DNA from: Thuidium tamariscinum
Taxonomy: Eukaryota; Streptophyta; Bryopsida; Hypnales; Thuidiaceae
Length of the DNA: 64,000 bases
Assembly (NCBI GenBank): GCA_947034885.2
Contig: OZ019759.1
Coordinates: 2,048,501 to 2,112,500, forward strand
Direction: 5' to 3'
Below are positions 1 through 10,600 of the stretch, piece after piece. Each line of letters begins with the position of its first letter. Position 1 is the stretch's first letter. Both the position numbers and the translations under genes were made by a program. A model generated the notes under the pieces. It searched no databases. It was not told the DNA's origin and saw only the letters and a list, made by a program, of their open reading frames with translations.

Positions 1-331
1 TTTTTATTAATTCTTTTATTTGTGTGTAATTTTTCCAGGTTCCTAACGCTATTTTAGAGCCAACATAAGGTTTTCGATTTATTTCTTAGCAAGTATAGAG
101 CATTGAAGTCCAACTTTGTGCGTGCCATCCCCATGTGCGTGTTGCGCGCTGCCTTGTGTGGGGGGCCCCATTCGTATATACATATTTTGAACTTGTAGTA
201 TTAAGCCACACTTGTTGACCCTCACTCGGTGTTTTAGAAATTAGCCCAAAGTTGGCACCCAATTGTTTCAAATTTCTTTCATCTCTTGTAGTCAAACCTC
301 TTCATTTTTCTATTTCTAATTTTCTCCATGG

Positions 332-852
332 TTGGAATGTCAAAGTAAGGGCATTCATGCTCGTGAGGGCGCTGCCGGTGCCAATGGCCAAGTTTTATCC
401 ATTCAAGCCTTATATGAAGGAAGTCCATCCGAGGCAAAGATTCTAAAAGATGCTGAAGAAGTGGTTGGAGAATCCAAAGAGGAAGAGGAGGAGGAGGAGG
501 AAGAGGAGGAGGAAGAAGATCTGCCGATCTAGTAAGATTTGAGGACATCATGACTGTAGCAAGTTGTATTGTAGATGCCTTGGATGTCTCTATGCACACC
601 CCCAATACTAAATGGCCAGGTCACCTTGTCGCAGGCTTCAATCACAAACACAAGAAGGTTGAGTTTTCTCCCGAGAGTTTAGAGACCGAGTATAGCTTAG
701 AGCCATAGACATGCATGTCCATTATAAGTCTAGAGTTGCATGAGTTGAATGACTCAAATGATAGTGGTAGACTACATTTTGAGGGAGAATTCGTCATTAT
801 TCTCAACTCAGACTTAGACACTGACAATAAGGTTGATGTTGTTAGTATTTGA
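332..852 (+). pseudogene. Decayed coding segment with glutamate run
   Basis: From about 332 the frame encodes an acidic stretch that ends in a GAG/GAA microsatellite (about 476-520). Past the microsatellite the reading moves to another frame and stays open from about 517 to 850, starting RSADLVRFEDIMTVASC and ending near DNKVDVVSI. The only interruption is a TAG at 706-708, where CAG would give Gln; a TGA follows at 850-852. The frame switch lies at the microsatellite, so a repeat-length change is the simplest cause. No domain is recognised. It may be an upstream exon of the ParB-like pseudogene that begins near 1057, but no splice link was shown. Confidence 0.4.
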
Positions 853-1056
853 ATGGCACTATAGATTGCCCATGTAGTTCTGAGAGCTCCTTGAGCCTAC
901 TACTTAGTGAACCTTTTTTGCAATCAAAACAACATTCATTTGGGACTTCTAATTTGATGTAAAGGGTTCACTATTTTGGCTCATCAATGATCAATGATGC
1001 CCTGTGTATTCATTCAATGTCCCTTTTTATTTTAAATAATGGAATTGGATTTGTAA

Positions 1057-1790
1057 ATGGATGTCACACCGATAGCTAAAAGGCAAGAAGATAGAATCAT
1101 GGAGACTATTGGAAGAGAAGATAACCTTCAACCTGACATTAAGGGGGATGGAGACTTTAATCAACCTAGAATGGGGGGTGAAGAAGACGTAGAAATATTA
1201 AAGGATGATGATATGGATGGTCAACAATGAAGAAAAGGACATCCTTGAAGACAACCTCCAAAGGCTGTAGAAGGTGGATTCCATCACCACCAACAATGCC
1301 TCGAGGATGAAGCCCGAGAAGACCTTCCACCTCACTATTTCTCTTTGTAGGATGTTTGCTATGCCAATGGTTCTGCCCACCCTCTCATGCGACATCCAGT
1401 TCCTAGAGAGGGAATTCACATGTGGATATCGAGATGATGTAGCTGTCTTCTATGTGTCTACCACCAATGAGGCGAGAGAATCTTCACAGTTCACCAAGGA
1501 GGAAATGGATGAGTAGGACCCTCTGTGGAAACACAAAAATGTAGAGTTTGAGAGCCAATTGGATGCCAATCTAGCTCTCAAGTGCCTCAAGAATTCTAAG
1601 TTCTTCATCTATCACGGAAACCATCGACTTCTTATATGGATGAATGTCATTTCCAGGATGTATGCCACCAACTGTGATTGGTACTATGCGGTGGATAACA
1701 TTTTTTTAAACACGAAGGAGAAAATTGAGCTTGTTATGTAGGTCATGCACAACATCAATAAGTAGGTGCATGAAAACAACTCTATTCTCT
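1057..1790 (+). pseudogene. ParB-like domain pseudogene, first exons
   Basis: A 57-codon acidic frame starts at ATG 1057 and ends at TGA 1228. From 1229 a second frame reads through to about 1790, broken only by TAG at 1268, 1514, 1739 and 1763. Near the start is a segment MKPEKTFHLTISL followed by MPMVLP, like the N-terminal box of ParB proteins. At about 1590-1650 comes FFIYHGNHRLLIWMN, matching the GxHR box of the ParB/sulfiredoxin fold. It is followed by a DWYYAVD strand and a helix ending in N, the layout also seen in the gene at 33183-34620. In bacteria this fold binds CTP or acts as a nuclease; its role here is unknown. The stops make it a pseudogene. Confidence 0.55.
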
Positions 1791-1885
1791 CTTGCTTGTC
1801 TTGCATATATTGTATTTTCAATTGCATCTTGTTCTACACAATGACAATCAATTCTTATCTTATTTAAATTGGATGGAATGTATAG

Positions 1886-2079
1886 ATCCACGGAGGATTC
1901 ATACATCAAAACCAACCTTGTATACACTCTCTACTGGGTGCAAAAGTATAGCCTATTGCCTATGTAAAGGTTCAATGAAATGCTCAGGCCTTTGGAGAGA
2001 AAGAAATGTATTGCACTGCCAACAAAAAGGATGGAGTACTCCATATCTATAGAGGTCTTCACTTCCTTCATCTTCAAGG
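1886..2079 (+). pseudogene. ParB-like pseudogene, exon after the GNHR box
   Basis: The frame runs from about 1887 through EDSYIKTNLVYTLYWVQKY to FTSFIFK and stops at a good donor (AAG|GTAAGAC at 2080). An AG acceptor (ATAG) sits at the left edge, so 1791-1885 is a likely intron. One in-frame TAA at 1965-1967 replaces an expected CAA. The piece continues the 1229-1790 frame in content (basic and aromatic residues) but no named domain is visible. Exon limits come from splice signals and open frame only. Confidence 0.45.
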
Positions 2080-2234
2080 TAAGACTTACAAAAGGCCTCT
2101 CCTTTACATCCACTCTCTGTTTCTTGTTATTGCCTTGGTTTCTTTCATTTGCTAAGGTTTGAAAAAAATGTGGGAATAGACAACAAGAGATTGCCATGGC
2201 AACTCGTAGATGCATCGCTTTGAAGGTACGCAGA

Positions 2235-3120
2235 GACGACATCAATTGAGAATCAAACCGCAGAAGGGGAAATTCTATCCATGAGGGTGGAAGCCAAGAA
2301 GAAGAATGTCAAATTCTATTTCAAGATGATCAAGCTCTTCACCATTGCCAATCTCGCTTATGGAATGCGATTCCTTGAAGAGGTTAGTTGAATTGCTTCA
2401 TTGATCATGTCTTCTCTCACTATCATTCTTCCTTGTATTCAAAATCAAAATTCAATGGCTTTGTGTTTGTCTAGGTGGAGAGGCATTGAAGCTCTAATGA
2501 GGTGCCCGAAATGATACTCGACAAATTGAAGATGCTGGTCATCTGCAACACGACGCCATACCACAAAATGAAGTTCCTCAAGTGGTAGAACACATCCATT
2601 CCGTCTCATGATGCTAGGAAGTTCCTAGCCAAACCCGTCGCTAAATTACATCTTGAACCATTCTTCAACAAGTACGTCTGGTATGTAGGGATAAGTTCAT
2701 TTGTTCACACCATTTTAGATTCATGTTGTTATTTTTTTTGGTGGAAGTGCTTGTAGGTATTTTCTTTGCATCTCATGTTTTTGTACATGAAATGAATTTC
2801 TTGTTCTAATCAAAATTTTCTACAGATCGAGGATGCTTTGGTCCAATACTTCGATGGGATGGTCAAACATGACAATCTCAAGATTGACATGATGATCCCG
2901 CAGTAGCCAAAGACATTGCTTGACTACATTGAGGGATGGAGGAGGAAGATCTGGAACCAAGGATTTGGACCTATCTTCAAAGGTGCTAATTACTTTAAGA
3001 AAGAAGATTCATTCATGAATTACAAAGGCTCCAACTTAGTGGTCCAAAGAGTTCTTTTCCAATATGCTTTAAACATTGGTCAATGTTTTTCTAAAGTCAT
3101 TTGCCTTATGCTTTGACCTT
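2235..3120 (+). pseudogene. ParB-like pseudogene, middle exons
   Basis: Three open pieces are separated by intron-like DNA. 2235-2382 ends at GAG|GTTAGT; 2475-2680 starts after TCTAG and ends at GTATGT; 2826-3116 starts after TTCTACAG. Stops inside them are TGA 2487 (from CGA), TAG 2586 and TAG 2904 (from CAG). The phase between the second and third pieces does not match the simplest splice choice, so one boundary is wrong or shifted. Products are basic and aromatic-rich (for example TLLDYIEGWRRKIWNQ). No known domain is recognised. It belongs with the pieces to left and right by strand, spacing and style of decay. Confidence 0.45.
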
Positions 3121-3226
3121 GTTGCTCACAATTCTATCATGTTTGTTGTTGAAGGATATACCACTTAAAACTCAACAGGATATTGGTTGCTAGAGTTTGT
3201 TAATTCTCTCTATTCATTCAATTGAT

Positions 3227-3820
3227 TGGCGTGGCAAGTACTTCAAGTATGAGCTCCAAGAAAAGGGGGCAATTGAATGAAGGGACTTGCCACCTTTCTT
3301 GTCCTCATGGTTGGACCGCAACTCCACTAATTGCATATTCTCTGCGAGCCAGCTATGCATATTCACCACTGCTCATCTCAATGGAGGGACCTCATATTTG
3401 GAATGCTTTGTGGGATTCACCCATGAATCAGAGGTACAACTACGAGAATACTTGGAGGGCAAAGGGGCCATTGACTTGGAAGTGGATGAGTTCACTAGCT
3501 TGACGGATAGGCAGAGGAGGAAAGCCATTTAGAGGAGGGATGCTAACGACATGAAGAAGAAAGCACGAGTCCAAGTTCTACTCAATGCCAAGGAGAAGAA
3601 GGAAGTGGAGAGACTTGCCAAGCTCACGGAAAAAGAAAGGGAAAGGAGAAGGAATAGGCCAACAACAGAGGAAGAAGAAGGCAAAGGCGACCGCCCAAGT
3701 CCCAGCATCCTCCACAATTGATCAAGGCTTTAACTCTAGGTTGGATCCCAGAGTAGAGTAAAGAGGAAGGCCACTTTATCAGAGCTCTTGGAGGAGGTCA
3801 TCACTCATGTGTCTTAAGGA
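3227..3820 (+). pseudogene. ParB-like pseudogene, C-terminal part with basic coiled coil
   Basis: The frame starts near WRGKYFKYELQEKG and has TGA at 3278 (CGA expected) and TAG at 3530 (CAG expected). The residues between include CIFTTAHLNGGTSYLECF. After 3530 it becomes a charged helix rich in K, R and E (DANDMKKKARVQVLLN onward), probably a coiled coil. A one-base shift near 3665 seems to move the frame to a Q/K-rich tail, and a further shift leads to KRKATLSELLEEV before a TAA near 3816. The charged tail resembles nuclear or nucleic-acid binding tails, but function is unassigned. Confidence 0.45.
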
Positions 3821-4829
3821 TTTCTTCTCACCAACAAAAAGTTCATCAAGTCCAAAGACTTGATCCTAATGTCTCCATCGTAAAACTTGTGGAAGACATG
3901 GACTCCAACAAGCCCACTTGTTACAAGTCTTCGCCTTCTTGAGGAAAGTACTGACTTTAAACTTCAAATTGGTCATTGTTCATTTTGTCTCGTCAACATC
4001 AATAGTGTACATGCTACTTCTTCATTTGCCGATGTACTTCATGTTGACACTTGGCAGGTGTCCACGACAAAAAAACAAATATTTCTATGGGCAATGGAAC
4101 ACTTGATTGGGGGTAGATGTTGTCTTCTTCCACTGTCTTGAGAACTTGCCTATCCTAGGGTTTTCTTTTTTAAGAGATGATGTGCCCAATTAGAATGAAG
4201 ACGTTGAAGATGAGGCCCTCCAGTCAACCTTTAGCTTTGCGTATAAGCTTCTCTAAGACAACAGCTACGTCATTGTCTTCTACTCATATGGCATCAAATC
4301 AAGGAGAGACATACTGAAGCAAAGTCTTTTTTTTGAGTCCTCAAAAAACTTTCGAGTTTCGACCTTCCCATCCATGCAAAACAAATGGCAAGTGCCTTTG
4401 TGACTTTTGGTTCATCTAAACCAAAACATCATAAAGATACATATGCCCTAAATGTTTTACAGTTTATAGATGGATCAATATATGAGGGTAGAAAGTCTTC
4501 TAAGTCATCAAAGAGTTCTCATTTTGAGATTGAGTCCTCAAAAATTTAGACTCACGGAATTGACATATTTTGTGACTCAAACTATTGTATGTTTCCTTCT
4601 ATTCTGATTGGATTTGTGTGTTTTATAGCTACATCTTGATACTTTATGGTATTCATTTTCATTTTTCATTGTATGAATTATACTTTAACCAACAACATTT
4701 CAACGTTCTCCCCTAAATACCAAATTCTAACTCAAAAAGATTGATAAACTTCACCCTAAAACACTAAACCACGGTCATGAGACCCCCTTCACTTATCCAC
4801 GGTCATAGGTCCAAAATGAAATTATTCCT
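3821..4829. other. AT-rich stretch, no gene seen
   Basis: Only short frames without coding character appear. 3887-4141 contains a few open codons that could be a last remnant of the pseudogene to the left, but no splice or domain support was found. Confidence 0.4.
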
Positions 4830-4902
4830 TAAAAAAAATTCCCGCTCACAGGCTCACAGGCTCACAGGCTCACGCTCTTAGGCTCGCCTGCTAGCAACCC
4901 TG
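4830..4902. mobile_element. hAT-like element right end with short tandem repeats
   Basis: The sequence ends in CTAGCAACCCTG at 4902. Read on the minus strand this is CAGGGTTGCTAG, the typical form of a hAT terminal inverted repeat. Just inside are three to four head-to-tail copies of GGCTCACA and related GGCTCGCC units, which fit subterminal repeats. The next eight bases (4903-4910, GTTTGAGT) would be the target duplication, but I found no matching left end. The element body should lie to the left, possibly including part of the decayed gene. Confidence 0.45.
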
Positions 4903-6341
4903 GTTTGAGTAATTATGTAATTCCTAAATATTTTTGATGCTATTGTTATGCTGCACAATAATTGTCATTTGAAATTGGAGGTGAAGTGCCATGAACTATG
5001 CCACTAAAATTGAAATTGGTGTAGAAGTTGCAGTCCATATTTATTGTGAACATTGTAGTGAACCAAGAAAATACTGAAAATATATGCAGAGAACAATTTT
5101 CAGCTCTAGGTCTCACAAGAATCCCAATATGTTAACTACAAGATAAAGTAAAGAAATCAACAAAAAAGTGTTAGCCAGAAAAACAAACTCAACAATAAAT
5201 TGGTAGAAGTGTTGAGTTGGTCAATGCAGTGCCCAAAGCAACAAATTTTTGCTAGATTTTTGTTGATTCAAACTTCTTTTTCTACTAGTGTAAGTTTTAG
5301 AAAAATTCCTTTTATTCAGAATTGAGATCCGTTATTGATTCTACCTTCACCTTCTTTTGCACAATTGGTTGTGCCCTATTTAATATTGGCAAAATCAGCA
5401 TTAAATTGAGGCCATCATGCTTGTTACTCTTGCAAATGTAGCATCTAACATATATAACTTACATGCGTTACTTCACTCACTTCCATCCATAATCATGGGA
5501 GATTACCTCTTCTGCTTGTGAGATGTCAGTCACAGTGAAGATTATGAAGCATTTTATTTTGCGGTCAATAATTAAAAAGTTTTGAAATTGTTTGACATAG
5601 GATTCATTTTTTACTTCATTTTTAATTCTTTTTTAAACAAATAGTTTTGTAGTATTAACTTTGATTATTAGAACAATCTCACTATTAGATTAGTATTTCT
5701 AATTCCACCTTAGAGCTATTCATGATTTATTTTTTCCTCTATGATGTACCTTCTACTAACAATTTAAAAATAAAATGAAATCTGCATTATTTTTTTTACA
5801 TTTATTTTTCCTATATTCTCAATTTAGTTTTGAATGATAATTTTTTTTAAGTCAAGATCTAAAGTGAAATTTTTTTTAAGTTAAGAAATCAAATCTCTTA
5901 AGGTAAAGTAGACTAGCCCATTTCCATTTGAAACTCCATTCTACCAACTAGACCAGCTTGTTTTTGTTACTCTAGTTTTGGCCCCATTTCTACCTAAAAA
6001 AAACCCAATTCCCTTCACTCTATGACAAAATCAAGGATTTTATGACAAATTGGAGTAATGTGTCTCTATTTAAATAGAAAACATCTAGTTGTTGATTAGG
6101 TGGTTATAGGATGTTTATAAGTTGTTTATGACCTTAGCCTAGAGGTGGTTTTGTAAATTAAAATTGTCCACTTCAAAAATTTACAGAAATTACAGTTTTG
6201 ATTGAAAAATTATGATTCCATTTGGATTTGATTGAAAAAACATGTGCACACTTCAAAGAAATATGTGCCCCTTTTAGAATTGGCTCCAATATAGCTAGAT
6301 TGTAAATAGGCATGTCTACCTTAATTTGCCATTATCCCCCC
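4903..6341. other. AT-rich intergenic DNA, nothing recognised
   Basis: No frame, RNA gene or repeat could be supported here. Poly-A and poly-T runs are common. The last 100 bases lead into the 271-bp tandem array. Confidence 0.5.
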
Positions 6342-7330
6342 AAAATGATTTCTTTACTTTGAAGTTTGAATGCAATTATCTTGCAATTTATGTGGTGAAA
6401 ATTTTTGAAATTTTTTTCACATATTCTCATACTATAATTTTAGAAGATCCTACCATTACATATGCAAAAAATTACCATTTCTAATTTTTTTTGCTCTTTG
6501 CACTAAAAATGGCAGTTTTGAGTGTTTTTTGCAAATTCCAACAAAGAGGTCGCCCACTTGAGGTTGCCAAAGTCCCCCCCAAAATGATTTCTTTACTTTG
6601 AAGTTTGAATGCAATTATCTTGCAATTTATGTGGTGAAAATTTTTGAAATTTTTTTTCACATATTCTCATACTATAATGTTAGAAGATCCTACCATTACA
6701 TATGCAAAAATTACCATTTCTAATTTTTTTTGCTCTTTGCACTAAAAATGGCAGTTTTGAGTGTTTTTTGCAAATTCCAACAAAGAGGTTGCCCTCCCGT
6801 AGTCGCCCCTTGACAAGAGGTCGCCCACTTGAGGTTGCCAAAGTCCCCCCCAAAATGATTTCTTTACTTTGAAGTTTGAATGCAATTATCTTGCAATTTA
6901 TGTGGTGAAAATTTTTGAAATTTTTTTTCACATATTCTCATACTATAATGTTAGAAGATCCTACCATTACATATGCAAAAATTACCATTTCTAATTTTTT
7001 TTGCTCTTTGCACTAAAAATGGCAGTTTTGAGTGTTTTTTGCAAATTCCAACAAAGAGGTCGCCCTCCCGTAGTCGCCCCTTGACAAGAGGTTGCCCACT
7101 TGAGGTTGCCAAAGTCCCCCCCAAAATGATTTCTTTACTTTGAAGTTTGAATGCAATTATCTTGCAATTTATGTGGTGAAAATTTTTGAAATTTTTTTTC
7201 ACATATTCTCATACTATAATGTTAGAAGATCCTACCATTACATATGCAAAAATTACCATTTCTAATTTTTTTGCTCTTTGCACAAAAAATGGCAGTTTTG
7301 AGTGTTTTTTTGCAAATTCCAACAAAAAGG
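6342..7330. repeat. Tandem array of 271-bp units (four copies)
   Basis: The landmark AAAATGATTTCTTTACTTTG starts at 6342, 6581, 6852 and 7123, giving spacings of 239, 271 and 271. The first unit is shorter because it lacks a 32-bp GC-rich piece present in later units (CCCTCCCGTAGTCGCCCCTT and neighbours, about 6791-6822). Copies are nearly identical, so expansion is recent. The two identical-length 83-codon minus-strand frames here are by-products of the repeat. The array lies directly inside a GC-rich block and a hAT-like terminus (7331-7648), so it is best read as the inner part of a non-autonomous element. Confidence 0.85.
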
Positions 7331-7648
7331 TCGCCCACCCGTGGTCGCCCCTTGACAAGAGGTCACCCCTACACCCAAGGTCGCCTACCCGAGGTCGCCC
7401 TCAAAACTACATACGCGGTCGCCCTATCTTGAAGCGTAGTCGCCCCACCTATAGTCACCCTCCCTCGCTTTCCATGTCAGCGTGGACAGCCTGCCACGTA
7501 GGCGAAAACTTCTTACTTCACGGTAAATTTTTTTACCGTTGCGTGACGGGATGGGACGGGGTAGCGACAGGTTGTCTAGTACGACACGTGACGTCGGACG
7601 TCCTACACAATGCCAAAACCCAAAAATATGTCTAACAGAACAACCCTA
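7331..7648 (-). mobile_element. hAT-like terminus with GC-rich subterminal motif block
   Basis: Read on the minus strand from 7648: TAGGGTTGTTCTGTTAGAC, then ATATTTTTGGGTTTTGG, then a GACGTCCGACGTCACGTG-like segment, a CCACGTAGGCG region and about nine copies of a GGCGACCnCGGGT-like motif (7331-7470). The same order is found on the plus strand at 43176-43560, with clear base-level similarity over the first 150 bp, so the two are ends of one element family. The end abuts the 176-bp satellite exactly at 7649. No matching opposite end was found. Confidence 0.65.
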
Positions 7649-10600
7649 GAATGTTCTATGATATTCCAACTTCTCAATTTTTTTTATTTTGCGTTCACAT
7701 TGATTTTTAATCCTGTAGACCATTCCAAAATGAACCCAAGAAATGTAGGGTAGCCTATTTTTTGAAATTCAACCAAAAATACACAATTTCAAGTTTCGAA
7801 TGCGAATTTGTCATAGATCAGGAATATTCTATGACATTCCAACGTCTCTATATTTCTTTTGGTCCCCCTTTTAGGTTGATTTTTAATTCTATAGGCCATT
7901 TCCAAATGAACCCAAGAAGTGGCAGAGCAGCCTACTTTTTCAAATTCAACCAAATATAGACAATTTCAAGTTTGGAATGAGAATTCGACATACAACATGA
8001 ATGTTCTATGACATTCCAACATCTCTATATTTGTTTTGGTCCCCCCTTTAGCTTGATTATCAATTCTATAGGCCATTCCAAAATGAACGCAAGACGTAGT
8101 AGGGCAGCCTATTTTTTCAAATTCAACAAAAAATTGACAATTTCAAGTTTTGAATGCAAATTCATCATACAATATGAATGTTCTATGACATTCCAACTTC
8201 TCTATAATTCTTGTGGTCCCCCCTTTACGATGATATTCAATTCTATAGGCCATTCAAAATTGAACCCAACAAATGGCAGGGTAGCCTATTTTTTGAAATT
8301 CAACCAAAAATGGAGAATTTCAAGTTTGGAATGCAAATTTGTCATACAACATGGATGTTCTATGATATTCCAACTTCTCTATATTTCTTTTGTTCCCCCC
8401 TTAAGATTGATTTTCAATTCTATAGGCCATTCCAAAATGAACCCAAGGAGTGGCAGGGCACCCTATTTATTCAAATTCAACAAGAAATAGTCAAATTCGA
8501 GTTTGGAATGCGAATTTGTCATAGAATATGAATGTTCTATGACATTCCAACATCTCTATTAATCTTTTGATCCCCCCTATAGGGTGATTTTCAATTCTAT
8601 AGGCCATTCAAAATTGAACCCACGAAATGGGAAGGCAGCCTATTTTTTGAAATTCAACCAAAAATTGAGATTTTCAAGTTTGACATGCGAATTCGTCATA
8701 GAGTAGGAATGTTTTATGACATTCCAACATCTCTATAATCTTTTTGTTCCCCCCTGTAGGGTGATTTTCAATTCTATAGGCCATTCCAAAATGAACCCAT
8801 GAAATGGGGAGGCAGCCTATATTTTCAAATTTAACAAAAAATAGGCAATTTCAAGTTTGGAATGCGAATTTGTCATAGGACATGAATGACCTATGATATT
8901 CCATCTTCTCTATATTTCTTTTGGTCCTCACTTAAGATTGATTTTCAATTCTATAGGCCATTCAAAATTGAATCCAAGGAATGGCACAGCAGCCTATTTT
9001 TTGAACTTCAACCAAAAATTGAGATTTTCAAGTTTGAAACGCGAATTTGTCATAGAACATGAATGTTCTATGACATTCCAATATTTCTATAAATCTTTTA
9101 ATCCCCTCTATAGGGTGATTTTCACTTCTATAGGCCATTCCAAAATGAACCCAAGTAGTGGTAGGGCAACTTATTATTTAAAATTCACAAAAAATAGACA
9201 ATTTCAAGTTTGGAATGCGTATTTGTCATAGGACATGAATGATCTATGACGTTCCATCTTCTCAATGTTTCTTTTGGTCCCCCCTTAAGATTGATTTTCA
9301 ATTCTATAGGCCATTCCAAAATGAACCCAAGGAGTGGCAGGGCACCCTATTTTTTAAAATTCAACCAAAAGTTGAGATTTTCAAATCTGAAACGCGAATT
9401 CGTCATAGAACATGAATGTTCTATGACATTCCAACATCTCCATTAATTTTTTGATCCACCCTATAGGGTGATTTTCAATTCTATAGGCCATTCAAAATTG
9501 AACCCAAGGAGTGGCAGGGCAGCCTATTTTTTGAAATTCAACCAAAAATTGAGATTTTCAAATTTGAAACCCGAATTCGTCATAGAACATGAATGTTCTA
9601 TGACATTCCGACATCTCTATTAATCTCATGATTCCCCCCTATACGGTGATTTTCAATTCTATAGGCCATTCAAAATTGAATCCAAAGAGTGGCAGGGCAG
9701 CCTATTTTTTAGAAATCAACCAAAAATTGAGATTTTCAAGTTTGAAATGCGAATTCATCATAGAACATGAATGTTCTATGACATTCCAACATCTCTATTA
9801 ATCTTTTGATCCCCCCTGTAGGGTGATTTTCAATTCTATAGGCTATTCAAAATTGAACCCTAGAATTGGTAGGGTAGCCTATTTTTTCAAATTCAACAAG
9901 AAATAGTCAATTTCGAGTTTGGAATGCAAATTGGTCATAAAACATGAATCTTCAATGAAATTCCAACATCTCTATAACTCTTTTGGTCCCCCCTTTAGAT
10001 TGATTTTCAATTTTATAGGCCATTCCAAAATGAACCCCAAAAGTGGCAAGGCAGCCTATTTTTTCAAATTGAACAAGAAATAGACAATTTCAAGTTTAGG
10101 ATGGGAATTTGTCATAGAACATTCATGTTCTATGAGATTCCAACTTCACAATTTTTTTAATTCTGCGTTCACATTGATTCTTAATTCTGTAGACCATTCG
10201 AAAATGAACCATAGAAATGGTAGGGCAACCAAGTTTTTAAAATTCAACCAAAAATAGATAATTTCAAGTTTCGAATGCGAATTTGTCATAGAACGTGAAT
10301 GTTCTATGACATCCAATCTTCTCTATATTTCTTTTCGTCCCCCCTTTAGCTTGATTTTCAATTCTATTGGCCATTCCCACATGAACCCAAAAAGTGGCAG
10401 GGCAACCTATCTTTTCAAATTCAACAAAGAATAGAGAATTTCAAACTTGGAATGCGAATTTGTAATAGAACATGAATGTTCTATGACATTCCAACATCTC
10501 TATAATTATTTTGTTCCCCCCTTTAGGGTGATTTTCAATTCTATAGGCCATTCAAAATTGAACCCAAGAAGTGGCAGGGCAGTCTATTTTTTGAAATTCA

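Noticed and set aside
6680-7202. Two almost identical 83-codon minus-strand frames
   Set aside because: They are the same segment of the 271-bp tandem unit read twice, with low-complexity A/T composition and no coding signs.
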